DNA of 64,000 nt from Gamsiella multidivaricata (taxonomy: Eukaryota; Mortierellomycota; Mortierellomycetes; Mortierellales; Mortierellaceae), in the NCBI RefSeq assembly GCF_025024155.1, contig NW_026251727.1:310001-374000 (forward strand), in the 5' to 3' direction. Under the pieces are notes generated by a model. It ran no database searches. It was given only the letters and a program-made list of their open reading frames with translations, and had not been told where the DNA came from. Shown piece by piece: positions 45,311 through 57,660 of this stretch (position 1 is the first letter of the stretch; each line of letters begins with the position of its first letter). Position numbers and translations under genes: made by a program.

Positions 45311-47495
45311 ATGTTGTCTGCCACCGCTGCTGCCCGCTTGCCGACTCACCTTCGTCTCGCAGGAGCAAGAACTCTCAACAGACTGCAGCCACGAGCGCTT
45401 TCAAAGGTCGTTCTCACCCCGCCTCAAATTCTCCATGCAGGCTTCTCTACATTCCCCAAAGCAGCTTATGCCTCGGCTGTAACTGGAGAGAAAAAGCCCT
45501 TCACCTCAGACAAGTACCCATATCTGAAGAGGGATCACTCCTTCAAGAAGGTACCTCTCTATTTCCAACAGTACTTTAGGACCAAATGAATCACACAACC
45601 AACATACGACCTACTTATGCGCTCCGATCTGTATGCTAACAATGCGATAGCTAACGGATCAGGACATTGAATACTTCAAGTCCATCCTCGCGCCCTCGGG
45701 TGTGTCGCAGGACGAGGAAGATCTTGAGGCGTTCAACATCGACTGGATGCAAAAGTACCGCGGACAGTCCAAGTTGGTGCTGAAGCCATCGTCCACAGAG
45801 CAGGTCTCCAAGATCCTGAATTACTGCAATGAGAACAGGTACGTCCGGTCAGGCACATTCTCGTCTCGCACATCATGGAAGTCACTGAAATCTCACCCTT
45901 TCTTCATCCGTACTATAGGTTGGCAGTAGTCCCCCAAGGAGGAAACACAGGCCTTGTAGGAGGCGGAGTGCCAGTGTTTGACGAGATTATCATTTCGACT
46001 GCAAACATGAACTCTGTCAGGAGCTTTGATGCCGTCTCTGGTAAAGTCATGGAAACGCTTGATGTATTAGAGTCAATACTGTCATGAAAGGCTTTCTAAT
46101 TCGGAGGATGATTTCGCTCTATCCTATAGGCGCACTGGTGTGCGATGCTGGGTGTATTTTGGAAGTGCTTGACAACTATCTTGCCGAAAGAGGATACATT
46201 ATGCCACTGGATCTTGGCGCAAAAGGAAGGTATGTCCTATCATCGGTACTTCAGTATGTGAATTCTCAGCGAGTGAAGACATCTTTAGCGTATCTGACAG
46301 AATTACCTGTTAACTTGTCGAATAGCTGCCATATCGGAGGCAATGTAGCTACGAATGCCGGGGGACTGCGACTCTTGCGTTATGGATCGCTTCACGGAAC
46401 TGTTCTCGGCCTGGAAGTGGTACGCAACTGATGTAACGAAGTCGAAAGAAGCGCGGAGCTGCTGGAACACAGCTTAGTAACTACATTTCTCTACAATCGA
46501 ACAAATAGGTCTTGCCCGATGGAACAATCTTGGACAATCTTTCGACTTTACGCAAGGACAATACCGGATATGACTTGAAGCAGCTCTTTATCGGTTCAGA
46601 GGGAACGTTGGGTATTGTCACCGGAGTCTCCATTGCAGCCCCAAAACGATCCAAGGCCGTCAACGTTGCATTGTTGGGCGTCAGTAGTTTTGAGCAGGTC
46701 CAGGCTGCATACAAGAGATCCAGGGATGAGCTCTCGGAGATTTTGTCAGCTTTCGAGTTCTTTGACAGGGCATCGATCGATCTGGTCAAGAAGCACCTGG
46801 TTGCAGGAAAGAACGACCCATTAGAATCGCCCCATCCCTTCTACGTCTTGATCGAGACTAGTGGAAGCAACAAGGATCATGATGACGAGAAGCTGAACAA
46901 CTACCTGGAGGGTCTACTGACGGACGATGTTGTTCAGGATGGTGTTGTTGCACAGGATACGACCCAGTTCAAGAACCTGTGGGCGATCCGTGAGGGTATT
47001 CCTGAAGCCTGCTCGAAGACAGGAGCGGTGTACAAGTACGATCTGTCGATCCCTGTCCCAGTTTTCTATCAAATGGTTGAGGACATGCGCGCCAGACTGG
47101 ATGACGCTGGCGTATTAGGCGAGGACAAGGATGTGGACTGCGTCGTCGGCTTTGGACACATTGGTGATGGTAAGGGATGCTCTTTGGACTGCATATGATC
47201 TATAACTTGGCAGGCACTAAGACACACCTCGTTACGCTGAATAGGCAACCTACATCTAAACATTGCGGCCAAGGGCTACTCGGAGAAGGTCGTTAACGTT
47301 ATTGAGCCATATGTCTACGAGTGGACCTCCAAGCACGCGGGATCAGTCTCGTCTGAACATGGTCTGGGTCTTTTCAAGGCCCCGCATCTGCACTACTCCA
47401 AATCACCATCGATGATTTCCATGATGAGGAGGATCAAGGATATGATTGACCCCAACGGCATCATGAACCCATATAAATACCTGCCCGAGAAATAG
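45311..47495 (+). CDS. DLD2: Mitochondrial FAD-linked 2-hydroxyacid dehydrogenase (DLD2/D2HGDH type), seven exons
   Basis: Exons 45311-45550, 45651-45838, 45919-46040, 46130-46229, 46326-46419, 46509-47169 and 47245-47495 give 551 aa. Enzymes of this family oxidise D-lactate or D-2-hydroxyglutarate, passing electrons to an acceptor in mitochondria. The first ~50 residues are basic and Ala/Leu/Arg-rich without acidic residues, a good mitochondrial presequence. FAD-binding motifs: [18 protein letters not shown] at ~148-165, [20 protein letters not shown] and [11 protein letters not shown] at 276-286. The C-terminal FAD-oxidase domain has [13 protein letters not shown] at ~462-474, with the His pair seen in metal-binding members, and SSEHGLG. 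The [17 protein letters not shown] segment and length fit the DLD2/D2HGDH branch better than DLD1, but substrate cannot be decided by eye. AATAAA lies 30 nt after the stop. Confidence 0.92.
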
Positions 47496-50400
47496 GGGAG
47501 TCACATAAAATACCTTCACCCAACAATAAAATACACACAGCATGAGTGCATAGACGATCAGCATACCGCCACATATTGAACCTTAGATACTGTGGGATGC
47601 CAAACGCGTCGCACCCTTCTTCCGCACTTTGATTCTTATCGCGCATGCTTCGGCGTCCGGTCGTGTGTTCGTGTAGTCCTGTAATGGATCTACCCCTGCA
47701 TCTTTGTATACACATACATGCCATGAGCTTGTCCTGAAGCTATCGAAACGATCGATCGGAACTAACATCAATGAAAGATAACCCTATATTCCTAGATCGA
47801 TTGCAGATTGCGATAGATAGTCAGATCACCCTGAGTAAACACGCTCAGCCTTCATGGACGTGCTCAAGTTTTATGTCAGATGTCCCCTCGACAAGGCGAT
47901 AAGCCGACAAGGAAGGTGTAAGTTGACGATTGTACATGTGGATGGGAGCCAGATAAGCCGATAATGCAGGGTGTGTTTGCATCATGCATCCGCCTTCGTT
48001 CCACAGGGTGTTCATGCAGCTGGCCCCAGCACAGTTTGCTTACGACGCTGTCGTCACCCAATTGCTCCAAATTCAAAATTGTTGAGAGGGTGCTCTCCTC
48101 TTTTGCGAACCCACTGAGGCACGAGACCGCTGCTCTTCTTTTTTTCCTCGTACTTGCTTAAACTGCAGCCTATTGGTCCTGTCCATAAGGCCAGTCTAGT
48201 AGGCGACAGATGGACTTCCATTTTCTCATGGATACCTTTGCGGACTTCCAATACCCAAGAACCATAAAAATACTAGGCTGGCCGCACGAGAGGAGGTGCG
48301 CTTATTACAAAGCGACGCATGGGGAATCCACATGCACTTTGTCAGCCAACATGTGGAGACGGACATCAAGTGGAGAAGGGCCTATAGCGATTAGAGAACG
48401 ATCGTACGACTGAAGTTGGGCCATAGACAACATGCAATAGTCTACATGTGTTCTTATCGATGGGGTTTTCAATCACGCCCTATCCACATTTACACGAACG
48501 TATGCACGCGACAGCGCTCATTTATGCAAGCACCCCAAGTAAGCAAGCCAAAAACATTGGGCGGTGCTTAGTCCTACAACGGAAACGGAGACGGACGCAT
48601 GCCTTGAGGTTGGGAAATAGCAATCATATGTCGACACTATCATCCTTTGTGGTTCTACCATTTCCCTCCACTCCATCCTCCCACGCTTCTGCAGGGGCTG
48701 GTTCTGCATTCAAACCGTTGGCAGGGCTTGCCAGTTGGGTTGATCCTCTCCTTTTGCTGTTGTGCAATGACAATTTTGGTTCTACCATTTGGCTGTCTGC
48801 GCAAGGGACTGTGACAAACCACACGGTATCTGAAGGTTCTTGTGAACTACTGTAGACAGGCGCTGCAAACACTTTGTTGTTGTTGTTGTTGTTGATGATG
48901 ATGAGCTGCAAGAACCCAAATGTCTTTTTGCTCATGAATAACAAAAAATATGATGCCGAGTGACGATCGCGGAATAGGGATCCGTAAATTTGTCCCATCT
49001 ATTACTTTACGTATTGGGAAAAAAATCCTTTCCCCAGAGTCTAGTCTAGACGAGATGGCAGTCGGTTTATAGTCCGTCAAAGATGGACGATCCCAAGATC
49101 GGCGTGCCGTAGAGGATTAAAGGGTTTGAAGATTAGAGGTACATAGATCGTATGATCAGCAGAGTACATTTACATTACTCGGTGGGTGTGGTTTGTTGGT
49201 GCCCTTTGGCCTCTTTTCTGACCGACAGTTGACAGTGCAAGTGTATGTGTACACACACACCTGGGCCTTTTGATTTTGTATCCTGTTTCTCGTAATTTCT
49301 GTCATGCCCATAGAACAGCCAGTGTCCGATGAAGATAGAAGCCCCTACGATATAACACACAGAAGTTAAAATAAAAACACTCACGCAAACATTACGCATT
49401 GTCCAGGAGCGGGTCTTTGACGGAAGAAGAAAAAAATAGGGCACTGTACACAGAGTCGTGGCACTTGCACACGCACCCAAGAAGTGAAGGAAGAAGGAAC
49501 GAATCCACCTTTGAGCGGTCTGTTGGGCTTGTTGTTCCGTGGGATACATGCATGCACGCAGAATACTGGGATTGCGTGGTAAGAGAACAGCCGATATGTA
49601 GTTTACATTGGTTGAGGGAGGACGCGGGGCACGGTATACAATTGGGTGCGGTACCCCCAGCTAGACCTACTTTGCTGACTTTTTATCGCGCCTGTGTGTT
49701 GTGTGTACTGTACGGTACTTATCCATAGCCATGGCCAGCCCTGTCTGACAACGAGAAAAAGAGCTGTTTGGTCAACAGCTGGCTAGCTGGCTATCTGACT
49801 CTAGGCGCATTCTTGGTTACTCATGGGATGCTCACTGTCCGAAAAGCATTACGCATTACAAAAGAAATCAAACAGTTGAGAGCACGATATGAAAAAGACG
49901 ATTTCACAATGGCAGCACGCAAAAAAAAAAAGTGAGAGCGTGTTGGAGTGCTATTGAATAGATAGACGGACAGACAGACAGACAGGCCCTAGAACGAAAC
50001 CAGCACTATTCATTTACGGTATAGAATCAAAGGGGACCCTGAGTCCTTTTGTTCTTCCGCCAGTTCTTAAAATAAAATGAGATCGAGAGTAAAACGATCC
50101 ACCCTCATCGACCAAAAATGTGAAAAAGGGAGAGCGAAGAGTGAGGATCGATAATCTTTCTGAAAAGGGCTGCGATGTCAAATGGCTGTTGCACTTCGTC
50201 TTTTCTTTGCTGGGGTAGAAATGGTTCTTCCTGGTTGCGGACTTGGACAGTGCCATGCCGCACTATGACTGCATGGATATGCAGCAAGCAACGAGGGTAC
50301 ATGGACAGGTACTGTCTTGTCCTCTTTGCAACCAACCCCTGGACTTTAAAAAAGAAAGAAAGAATGCACCAGCATGCAGCAAAAAAGAAGAAGGGCGAGC
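47496..50400. other. Gene-poor region
   Basis: No gene I can support. A minus-strand frame at 48998-48624 (124 codons) ends in a hydrophilic stretch that reads somewhat like protein (APAEAWEDGVEGNGRTTKDD), but its start runs through a GTT/GAT microsatellite near 48875-48903; I leave it uncalled. A GACA tetramer repeat lies near 49965-49983 and short CA runs near 49248-49261. No tRNA found. Confidence 0.4.
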
Positions 50401-51319
50401 GAGTTCATCCCTCCGACGAGAGTCTTTTTTCCCTTGCTTTCTCGTGGCAAAATAGCTCTTGCCTTTTCCTTCCTTCTTTCTTTCTCTTGCATCCTTTTAC
50501 TCCCTTACTTCATTCTCGTTCTCGTTCTGGTCCTCATTCACCTTCCTCTTTCCCATTGCCGATTCACACTTTCCGGATCTCTCACTTTCACACTTGTTCT
50601 GGCTGCATATATCTTAGCCAATCTCAACGCGACACTCCCGCCAAATTCTTGTTTCTTATTCTGAGTCGCGGCCAGTAACATCCCTCCATACCCCTGGATA
50701 CAAATCTGTGCCTGAAGACAGTGAGAGAGTGTGTGAGATAGCGCGCGAGAGAGAAACGAGAGAGACGAGAGAGAGAGACCGTTTCTTTTTTTGTTTTTCT
50801 TCTCTCCAACGGCCTACACCGCCCTTTATCCTGTCCTTGCTGTCTCTCTTCAACTTATCTCTCCCTATCCTCACCCACACACATTGAATCACTCCTTTTT
50901 TCTTCTTCGTTTTTCATTCTCCTTCTGCACACACTCCACTTTTTCCGCACCTTCTTCCTCTCATAAACATCCATACATCCTCACACTTCCAAGTCGAGCA
51001 TGATTCCTGCACTTACACATCTACTATAGCCCCGTACCCCGTTCTCCCACTCTCCTTTTCTTCTGAACCATCAGCCTATTTCCCTGTTCTCTTGTCCCTT
51101 CTCCTGCCTGTCCGTTTGTCTGACCAGGTAAGGCGACGAACGATTGCACCGGCATCTTTACCTGCTCCTGTAAACTAGTCCTTTCTGCTAACAGCCACTT
51201 TGCACTCTTTTGTCCTTTATTCCCCTCAACCCCTTATCGATCGTATAACATAGATCGCATTCTCAACAACACTGATCGCATTCTCAACAACACTGACCGT
51301 TTGTCGCTAAACTGCTTCA
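50401..51319 (+). promoter_or_regulatory. Pyrimidine-rich leader of the PH-domain gene
   Basis: Plus strand strongly C/T-rich from about 50440 to 51240, apart from a GAGA-rich patch near 50720-50780. A GTAAGG donor-like site at 51129 may start a 5' UTR intron ending at an acceptor such as CATAG near 51252. The last 65 bp contain a 21-bp tandem duplication. Confidence 0.45.
51253..51294. repeat. Perfect 21-bp tandem duplication
   Basis: Two identical 21-bp units (51253-51273 and 51274-51294), starting ATCGCATTCTCAAC, 25 bp before the ATG of the PH-domain gene, in its 5' UTR. Confidence 0.9.
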
Positions 51320-54300
51320 ATGTTGCGCAAAAAGACCTCCTTCTCCAGCTATACTTCAAACTCACCCACACTCTCGCCCGTATCTTCGCGACCCAGCACC
51401 TCTTCCAGTCATCATCAGCACCCCAGTGGCGTTCGTCGGGCTTTGTCTAATCTCCAGAACGTTCTACAGACAGCCCGGAGATCGTCTTCGGACGAGCGGA
51501 GAACTCCAATCACCACAATAGCATCGCAACAGAACAGTCGCAGTGGAAGCGGCAACAGCAGTATCAACAGCGCTACCACCACAGCGACCACTATTAGCAA
51601 CATCGAGCCATATTCAGCATCGTCAACACGCAGCGCCATAAGTCATACCCATCGTAGCACCTTGAATCATTCCAGCTTCTCTGCACACTCCAACAGAACC
51701 ACGGACTCGTTCTATTCCTCTAATAGTACCATGACCCACCTCACGACCGACGACGACAGCTCCGCAACGGCCAGTCATTCTATTCGCCTGCAACGGTCTC
51801 GTCAGAACAGCAGAGCTGGCTCCCTACCCTCCTCTCCCCTCGCCGGCTCATTTTTACATAACGGCAATAACTCGGTCGCAACATTGACCCACGGTATGCA
51901 AAATACAGAGATAGCTGTAGATGAGGGCCAGGAAGACGGAAACGACGCTTTGGACGGTCATGGACACGGCATGACCGGTCCGACTACTGCAGGAGGCCCG
52001 CTACAGCTTCGTGTTCGACACTTCGAACGCGGCGCGTCCTACTCGGGCTATCTCACAAAGTTTTCCTCCCGGACCTTCTTCTCGCGCAAACAATGGAAAC
52101 GACGCTACTTTATTCTTCATCAATCATCGCTTCACTGCTTCAAGTCCTCAGATCCTCAACACCCACTGCTTGAATCGCTAAAACTCTGCGCAGATACCAT
52201 TATCTGTGTGACCGATATCTTCTCCGGTAAACGCTATTGTCTACAGATCACATCTCCAGGCGAGAAGAACTGGTATGTGCTCGCGGACACGGCCGCAGAG
52301 ATGTCGGGCTGGCTCCGGGAGCTCAAGGCGATCGTACTCCGGTTCCGTGGCATCACAATAGACTCACGACCGGGAACTCACTACTCGGATTCTTCGGAAA
52401 TGTCGGATCTTTCCTCCTCGTCTGCAGCCATGGCCGATGCTGCACCTATGCCTACGATTCCGAGCCAATACGACGCCTTTGCCATGTTCAACCGATCACC
52501 TTCGCCTCCCCTGCGTTCTCCTCACCCCTCGCAGCAGTTTGATCTCTATCAGTTTTCTACCATGGGCAGCAACAGCCTTCCCTCCAGATCATTGACACCA
52601 AAATCCCTCCTCTTAATGTCTGGATCGAGTTCACAAGACGAGAGTCTAGGACAAGAGTCCATGGAGAGAAAGAGCAGCACAACTTCATCAACCCAGGCTC
52701 CGACTGAATACGCGAGCTTCGGCACGGTCATGGAACAAGCAGACGCACTTCCACCAGAGGAGGAGCGATCCCAGCCCTTCCCACCGCTTTCCCCACCCGT
52801 GGAGCCTCGCCGCAACCGTGGATCTGACATGGCTGGCTTCGCCCATGGTGTAAGCACAGCTACACCCAGGTCTACCACGGGTAGCGGACGCCGCGTCTCC
52901 ATTGCCATCGACTGGCCCGAGACGATGATCACGCTCCCGCGCCGGAGTTCCCAGAGATTGATGGGAAGCCCTTCGCGACCTATGAGTCCAGTGTCCTCGC
53001 GTCCAATGAGTCCCAACTTTAACAGGTCCAGCCCTCGGTCCTCTCTGGTGGTCTCTCCACCACCACGAAGCATCCACAGGCCGTCCAGTGTCACGACCAG
53101 ACATTCGACACAGCTCTCGCCGCTGCAGATCGCCACGATTGGACTTCAGTCTGCAAACAGCTCCTCCCGTCCCATGTCTCCCATCAGTGAGTTGTCTCCC
53201 GGGCTCCGAGGTTCGGCTTCCAGGGCAGCGGGCGCTCGTCATCTTCGTAACAGCTCCTTCCTGGAACTGTCCTTGGCTTCACCTACGGGCCCTATTCAAG
53301 AACGGACATACAGGAGCCCTTCCCGACCAACGATCCTTACAACTACCTCAAGACCCATGTCTCCAACGCTGTCCTCCGCCCCAACATCGCCGCTGCCGGA
53401 ACCACCTCGATCAGAGTCTCCTTTTTCGGCCCTCAAGCACTCGCTCTCGAACGGATCCGTTCACCGCATCTCAATCGTACCAAGGCATCATGACCCAGAG
53501 CAGCTGATCAAGCATCGTCCCTCCCAGACCCGCTCCCGCTCAAAGTCGCAGGAGTTGACATTGAGCGCTAAACAGATCGAGGTCCCTCTGAGAGTCAGTC
53601 GCGCCAATACCCCTTCGCCGCGTCTCGGTGCGACAAACACAACCGGACTTGGGGAAGCGACTCCACCTCCGTCGCCGAAGGGTCCTAAATGGCTCGGGGA
53701 TGCCGCAATGAACAAGCATATGCCCTTGATGCACGGCAGTTTGATCTTACCACCTCCACCTATGGGTCAGCAGCCCGAGCCACCTGTCTCGGCGACATCG
53801 TCGAACGTCAGCAGTCCGCTCCCGAGTCGACCTGCTTCGATGCAGCTGTATCATAAGCATTCGCTCTCGAGCTCGTCTCTTCGGTCCGTAAGTTCGTTTT
53901 CGTCCATGACCTCGGTGAGCAATGCGTCGCATGGCAGTGCTGTGAGCAGGAAGCCTTCCAGTCGGGATCCGGCACTCTGTGCACGTCTTGCGACGTTGAC
54001 CCCGATTTCATTAGGCTCTGACTCTGTGGTGCCGTCCCCACCACAGACAGCATTGCCACCAATTCCTTTGCCAACCCCACCTACTACTACATCATTGGCC
54101 ATGCCTGAGGAGAAGGAGAGGGAGGAGTCGTCTGTGGGGACAATAGATTCTATGGCTCTAGTCATTGAGACGACAGCGCAGCTGCTGGAGCTCGCTTCGG
54201 GCACGAAGGCGGGGGATACAGACAAGGGCGAGGAAGAGAGTTCGATTGCGGAAGTTGATCTTGTCAAGAACCAGGCTGCGGGATTCGAGATCATCATGGA

Positions 54301-54685
54301 AGAGGAAGATGAAGACGAAGACGCAGAACGCGAATCCGTAGTCAGCGGAGAAGCCGTCGCACCCGACAATATCGAAGAGTTCAAGGACATTGAGGAGTCT
54401 GAGGAGAAAGTGATGGCACCGACATTGAACGACGAGACCACGACTGAGGCGGAGAAGGAGAGCGAGACAGTGGCCTCGGTTGTGGAGGAATCAAAGGATG
54501 TGAAGGCGACGTCTTTGGCCTTAGTTGTTGATGTGGATGCGCAGATGGAGTCTCTTAGTATTGCGGCGCCCGAGAAGCAGAGCTCGTCCGTGAAGGTCGA
54601 AGAGCTTGAGGACGAGGGCGCTGATAAGGAGCCGGAGCTGACAGAACAGAGCATTCTTGCAGCTACATCGGCGGAATCTGCGTAG
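51320..54685 (+). CDS. Large PH-domain protein, otherwise disordered
   Basis: A single exon of 1121 codons. One folded unit is clear: a pleckstrin-homology domain at ~238-346, starting SGYLTKFSSRTFFSRKQWKR, with the usual RRYFIL strand, YCLQITSPGEKNWYVLAD, and the C-terminal helix containing the invariant Trp (EMSGWLRELKAIVLRF). The basic first strands suggest phosphoinositide binding, so membrane targeting is likely. The rest is Ser/Pro-rich with repeated RPMSP motifs (~555-690) that look like proline-directed kinase sites, and a long acidic tail (~960-1121, for example MEEEDEDEDAERESVVSGE). Such layouts occur in fungal signalling and polarity scaffolds. I cannot assign it to a named protein. 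Confidence 0.85.
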   Translation: MLRKKTSFSSYTSNSPTLSPVSSRPSTSSSHHQHPSGVRRALSNLQNVLQTARRSSSDERRTPITTIASQQNSRSGSGNSSINSATTTATTISNIEPYSASSTRSAISHTHRSTLNHSSFSAHSNRTTDSFYSSNSTMTHLTTDDDSSATASHSIRLQRSRQNSRAGSLPSSPLAGSFLHNGNNSVATLTHGMQNTEIAVDEGQEDGNDALDGHGHGMTGPTTAGGPLQLRVRHFERGASYSGYLTKFSSRTFFSRKQWKRRYFILHQSSLHCFKSSDPQHPLLESLKLCADTIICVTDIFSGKRYCLQITSPGEKNWYVLADTAAEMSGWLRELKAIVLRFRGITIDSRPGTHYSDSSEMSDLSSSSAAMADAAPMPTIPSQYDAFAMFNRSPSPPLRSPHPSQQFDLYQFSTMGSNSLPSRSLTPKSLLLMSGSSSQDESLGQESMERKSSTTSSTQAPTEYASFGTVMEQADALPPEEERSQPFPPLSPPVEPRRNRGSDMAGFAHGVSTATPRSTTGSGRRVSIAIDWPETMITLPRRSSQRLMGSPSRPMSPVSSRPMSPNFNRSSPRSSLVVSPPPRSIHRPSSVTTRHSTQLSPLQIATIGLQSANSSSRPMSPISELSPGLRGSASRAAGARHLRNSSFLELSLASPTGPIQERTYRSPSRPTILTTTSRPMSPTLSSAPTSPLPEPPRSESPFSALKHSLSNGSVHRISIVPRHHDPEQLIKHRPSQTRSRSKSQELTLSAKQIEVPLRVSRANTPSPRLGATNTTGLGEATPPPSPKGPKWLGDAAMNKHMPLMHGSLILPPPPMGQQPEPPVSATSSNVSSPLPSRPASMQLYHKHSLSSSSLRSVSSFSSMTSVSNASHGSAVSRKPSSRDPALCARLATLTPISLGSDSVVPSPPQTALPPIPLPTPPTTTSLAMPEEKEREESSVGTIDSMALVIETTAQLLELASGTKAGDTDKGEEESSIAEVDLVKNQAAGFEIIMEEEDEDEDAERESVVSGEAVAPDNIEEFKDIEESEEKVMAPTLNDETTTEAEKESETVASVVEESKDVKATSLALVVDVDAQMESLSIAAPEKQSSSVKVEELEDEGADKEPELTEQSILAATSAESA

Positions 54686-55114
54686 ATCCGAGATGCTTGG
54701 TTCTTTTTTTTTTTTTTTTTTTTTTTTGTCTATTTCATTGCCTGTTGATACCCCTTCCCCTTCCCCACCTTCACATTCGCAACCCTATTCATGTCTGTCA
54801 ATCTCCATCCTCTTCTTTGACCTATCTCGCTTACCCTCTCACTAATACCAAATACCATCGTTATCCGTTTGTTTGTTTGCTTGTCTGTTTGTTTTTTGTT
54901 TTTGCTCCATCGCACTTCCTAATCCCCAGCATCTTCTCACTTGTGTTCAGTCTCGTTCTTCATCTTCATTTCTACATAGCTGTGTTTAGTTTTATCAATA
55001 TAATCACCAATGCCCCAACAGGGAGCAAACTGGTCTAACAAAAGAAAAAATGTGCATGTATTTGTTGCTCTGCTCATTGAAGAACTATTGCTGCTTAAAG
55101 GAGACAGATGAAGT
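54686..55114. other. Convergent intergenic spacer
   Basis: Begins with a long T run near 54702-54727, then T/C-rich sequence; it separates two convergent genes and should hold both 3' UTRs. No coding region seen. Confidence 0.6.
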
Positions 55115-55837
55115 CTACTTGAAATTGTGAATAGGTGGCCCATACAGGATATCACTCCTGATGACATACTTGACTCCCTCCGTGACCCTACTTCCCTCAT
55201 GAACCAAATCATGCTGGAAGACCAAGACTTGACCCGTCTTTGGCTCGACCGCCAGCTTCTTCCCGTCCTCGTCCCCATCCTGCCGCCAAAGCATCCGCTC
55301 CTCTAAAAAGGTCGTCGCCCCGCCCTTGCAGGCCTCATTCAGATAGAACTGCACCGTGATCTTTGTAACGTGTCCGGATCCGTCCGCACGACGGTACTCG
55401 CCATCCATATGTTGCTGGAACTGATCCCCTGGATTATATTTGAGGAACCGCAGTCGCTCGTTCATTCCGATGATCGGGCGGGATTGGTAGGTGGCCGGGA
55501 TAAAGGGTCGGATGCGGGAAAAGAGTTCGGCAGCGAAGGGAATATCATCGATGAGGACGCGTTGGCCGTCACGGTAGCCCGGTATGTGGACTCCGGCCCC
55601 AGTTTGGGAGACGTTCACGAGGGCGACGTCGTAGCCGATAGATTCAGAGCGAGTGATCAGGGCTGCGCATTCTTTGGGACTGAGGATGTCTTGGAGGGTG
55701 AAGGCGACAACGGGTAGGCCTTGACGGTTTCGAGAGAGAAGAGGCTTGAGGTCCAGGTTAACGGGTGTCGGGGGTGAACGTTGTAGAGCTGCGGATTTGT
55801 GAGGATCGAGGATCGCGTGGAGGGGGTGTGAGGTCAT
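55115..55837 (-). CDS. 2-oxoglutarate/Fe(II) dioxygenase, prolyl-4-hydroxylase-like
   Basis: A single exon of 240 codons. The double-stranded beta-helix core is intact: HMD supplies the iron ligands His143 and Asp145 (QFQQHMDGEYRR), His213 is the distal ligand (FQHDLVHEGSRV), and Lys223 in EGVKYVIRSDILY is the likely 2-oxoglutarate anchor (Arg227 is the alternative). GGATTFLEE and GQVLVFQHDLVHEG are typical of the prolyl 4-hydroxylase alpha-subunit catalytic domain. No signal peptide or membrane anchor is seen, so it is probably cytosolic or nuclear. Its substrate is unknown. A TATATAAA lies about 95 bp upstream (minus strand). Confidence 0.9.
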   Translation of the reverse strand: MTSHPLHAILDPHKSAALQRSPPTPVNLDLKPLLSRNRQGLPVVAFTLQDILSPKECAALITRSESIGYDVALVNVSQTGAGVHIPGYRDGQRVLIDDIPFAAELFSRIRPFIPATYQSRPIIGMNERLRFLKYNPGDQFQQHMDGEYRRADGSGHVTKITVQFYLNEACKGGATTFLEERMLWRQDGDEDGKKLAVEPKTGQVLVFQHDLVHEGSRVTEGVKYVIRSDILYGPPIHNFK

Positions 55838-55929
55838 GGTTCTTTGTGCGATGGATGAATTGGGAGTGGTGCTGTTGCTGGTAAGGTGTTCAACTGTTGC
55901 TTCCGGAGGAAGTGTTCAAGCGCTGCTCG

Positions 55930-55937
55930 TTTATATA
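55930..55937 (-). promoter_or_regulatory. TATA box of the dioxygenase gene
   Basis: TATATAAA on the minus strand, about 95 bp before the ATG at 55837. Confidence 0.55.
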
Positions 55938-57660
55938 CCGACAGCTTCGGTCAAGGAAGCGCATGATGCGCATATCTCATACGTGGTAGAAAGCCTGTCC
56001 AACCATAAGTGCTTCGCCACAGCATAACTGAACGTGGAGGCCCAGAAAGACCTGTACTGCCACTTTCCGCAGCCTTTTTCACCTACTTGAGCCTGGGGCT
56101 TTGATATGAACTTGCTCGGCTTGACCGGCCCCCTCCATTCTTGCTCCTGGAGTCACCATCATACTTCGCCCTTCTGCAGGCCGTCCTGAGCACTCCATGG
56201 ATCGTGTAACCTTCAGAACCTTCGATACGTAAAAGGCCCCCTTAAGTCTTTCTCGGCTGTGGAGACTGAGTCTACATGCTGCTGGCAGGAGCTCCCGAGT
56301 TCCTTGAACTGCGGAGACAACTCGGTTCCTCGAGGGTTGGGAACACCTCACAGGCTGAATCATTGCCTCGAAGTCATTGATGCTCGTCAATGCTCTGTAG
56401 CCTCGATCCGCTTATCTTTTTTGGGGTGCCCTAACAGCTTTGTACACCGTTAACTGTTCCAGATATGGCGTTCTTTGGAGAACCGCAGGCTCCAGGGCTT
56501 TACAGGGATGAACGAATCCACGACCACGACCGTTGCTGTATTATTTATACCTAGATTGATGGTAAGCACGATGTGGCTCTCTTGGTCCTTAACTTCCTCT
56601 TGCACTTCCTCCGGACTCAAAATCGCTTTGGCGAGGTACTTCGTGTATATCCTTATTTGCCTTTGTCAGCTTTATGGAGCAGGAGGCGCTGCAGGCGTTG
56701 TTGCTACTGTCCTTGATTTGTCCTTATTTTAGTCCTCGTCCTCGTCTTCATCCTTCTTGTGCTAAGCCAGGCTGTAAACGTGGGCCTTGAGCTGAAGACC
56801 GTCCCCTTCCGAGTGGTGCTGTCCAGAACATTCCCTGTGATTGCTATTGCCTTCACATCTTTTCTGGCTCTTTAGTGTTCTGGTGTGGACGCAGACTGAG
56901 TCGTGAGTGTTTCGAGCTGCTCTCGGTAAGGCGAAGGGTCTAGACCGAGCAGGTGTGGCAAGGATAAGTTATCGGGAGAGAAAATGCCGTGCAAACTTAT
57001 CGATCGTAGTTAGGTTCCTTGTCATGAAACAACAGCTTTCGAAAAAGCTCCCCCGAATGGGACTGAGTCATTGCCTAGACATCTTTTTGGGGTCCTCCGG
57101 ATGTACTAGTCAGTCTGCTCCTGATTTCCCTGTTAGGTCCTCTGATCTTCAAGACTGTCCTTGTAGGCTGACATCGGAAGATACGTGAAACGTACTGAAA
57201 GCGGTGATTTGGCACTAAGGACCCAAAAAAAACGAACACCGGGGCCTGGACTGACGGCCTGCCGTGGTCCTGCCGTGGCCCCAGACTGTGCTCATGAAAG
57301 CGGCCAGATGTTAATCTATCCAAAGACAAAGCAAACATGAAGAAAACGCTTTAACAAATGGATAGTTTAGGAGTACCCAGGTTGTATGGCAAAATAGCAA
57401 ACAGAGAGACTCACCTGGAGCACTTACCCTTTTCTTCAACTAGAAAACAAGTGCCTGGAGGCAAGATCTGTTCAGGTCTCCCAGTGTCTGGCCAACACGT
57501 TCTAAAAAAAAAAAATGATACGAGACCGCATTGCCGACGTGCCTTTCATGCTCTGGATCGTGGCGCCCTTGCCCCCAACCATTACCTAAAAAGGATTCAA
57601 GTACGATGTGTCAAAAATTGCCGCCGCTACCCTTGGTTCTGTCGTCCCAGTGATACATCC
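55938..57660. other. Gene-poor region
   Basis: Short open frames on both strands without recognisable domains or consistent exons. I see nothing further I can support. Confidence 0.4.

Noticed and set aside
48624..48998. 124-codon minus-strand frame
   Set aside because: Only the last 80 residues look protein-like, the rest runs through a microsatellite, and no splice partner or domain is visible.
53851..54654. 267-codon minus-strand frame opposite the PH-domain gene
   Set aside because: Ser-rich mirror of Ser/Glu codons in the acidic tail; no features of its own.
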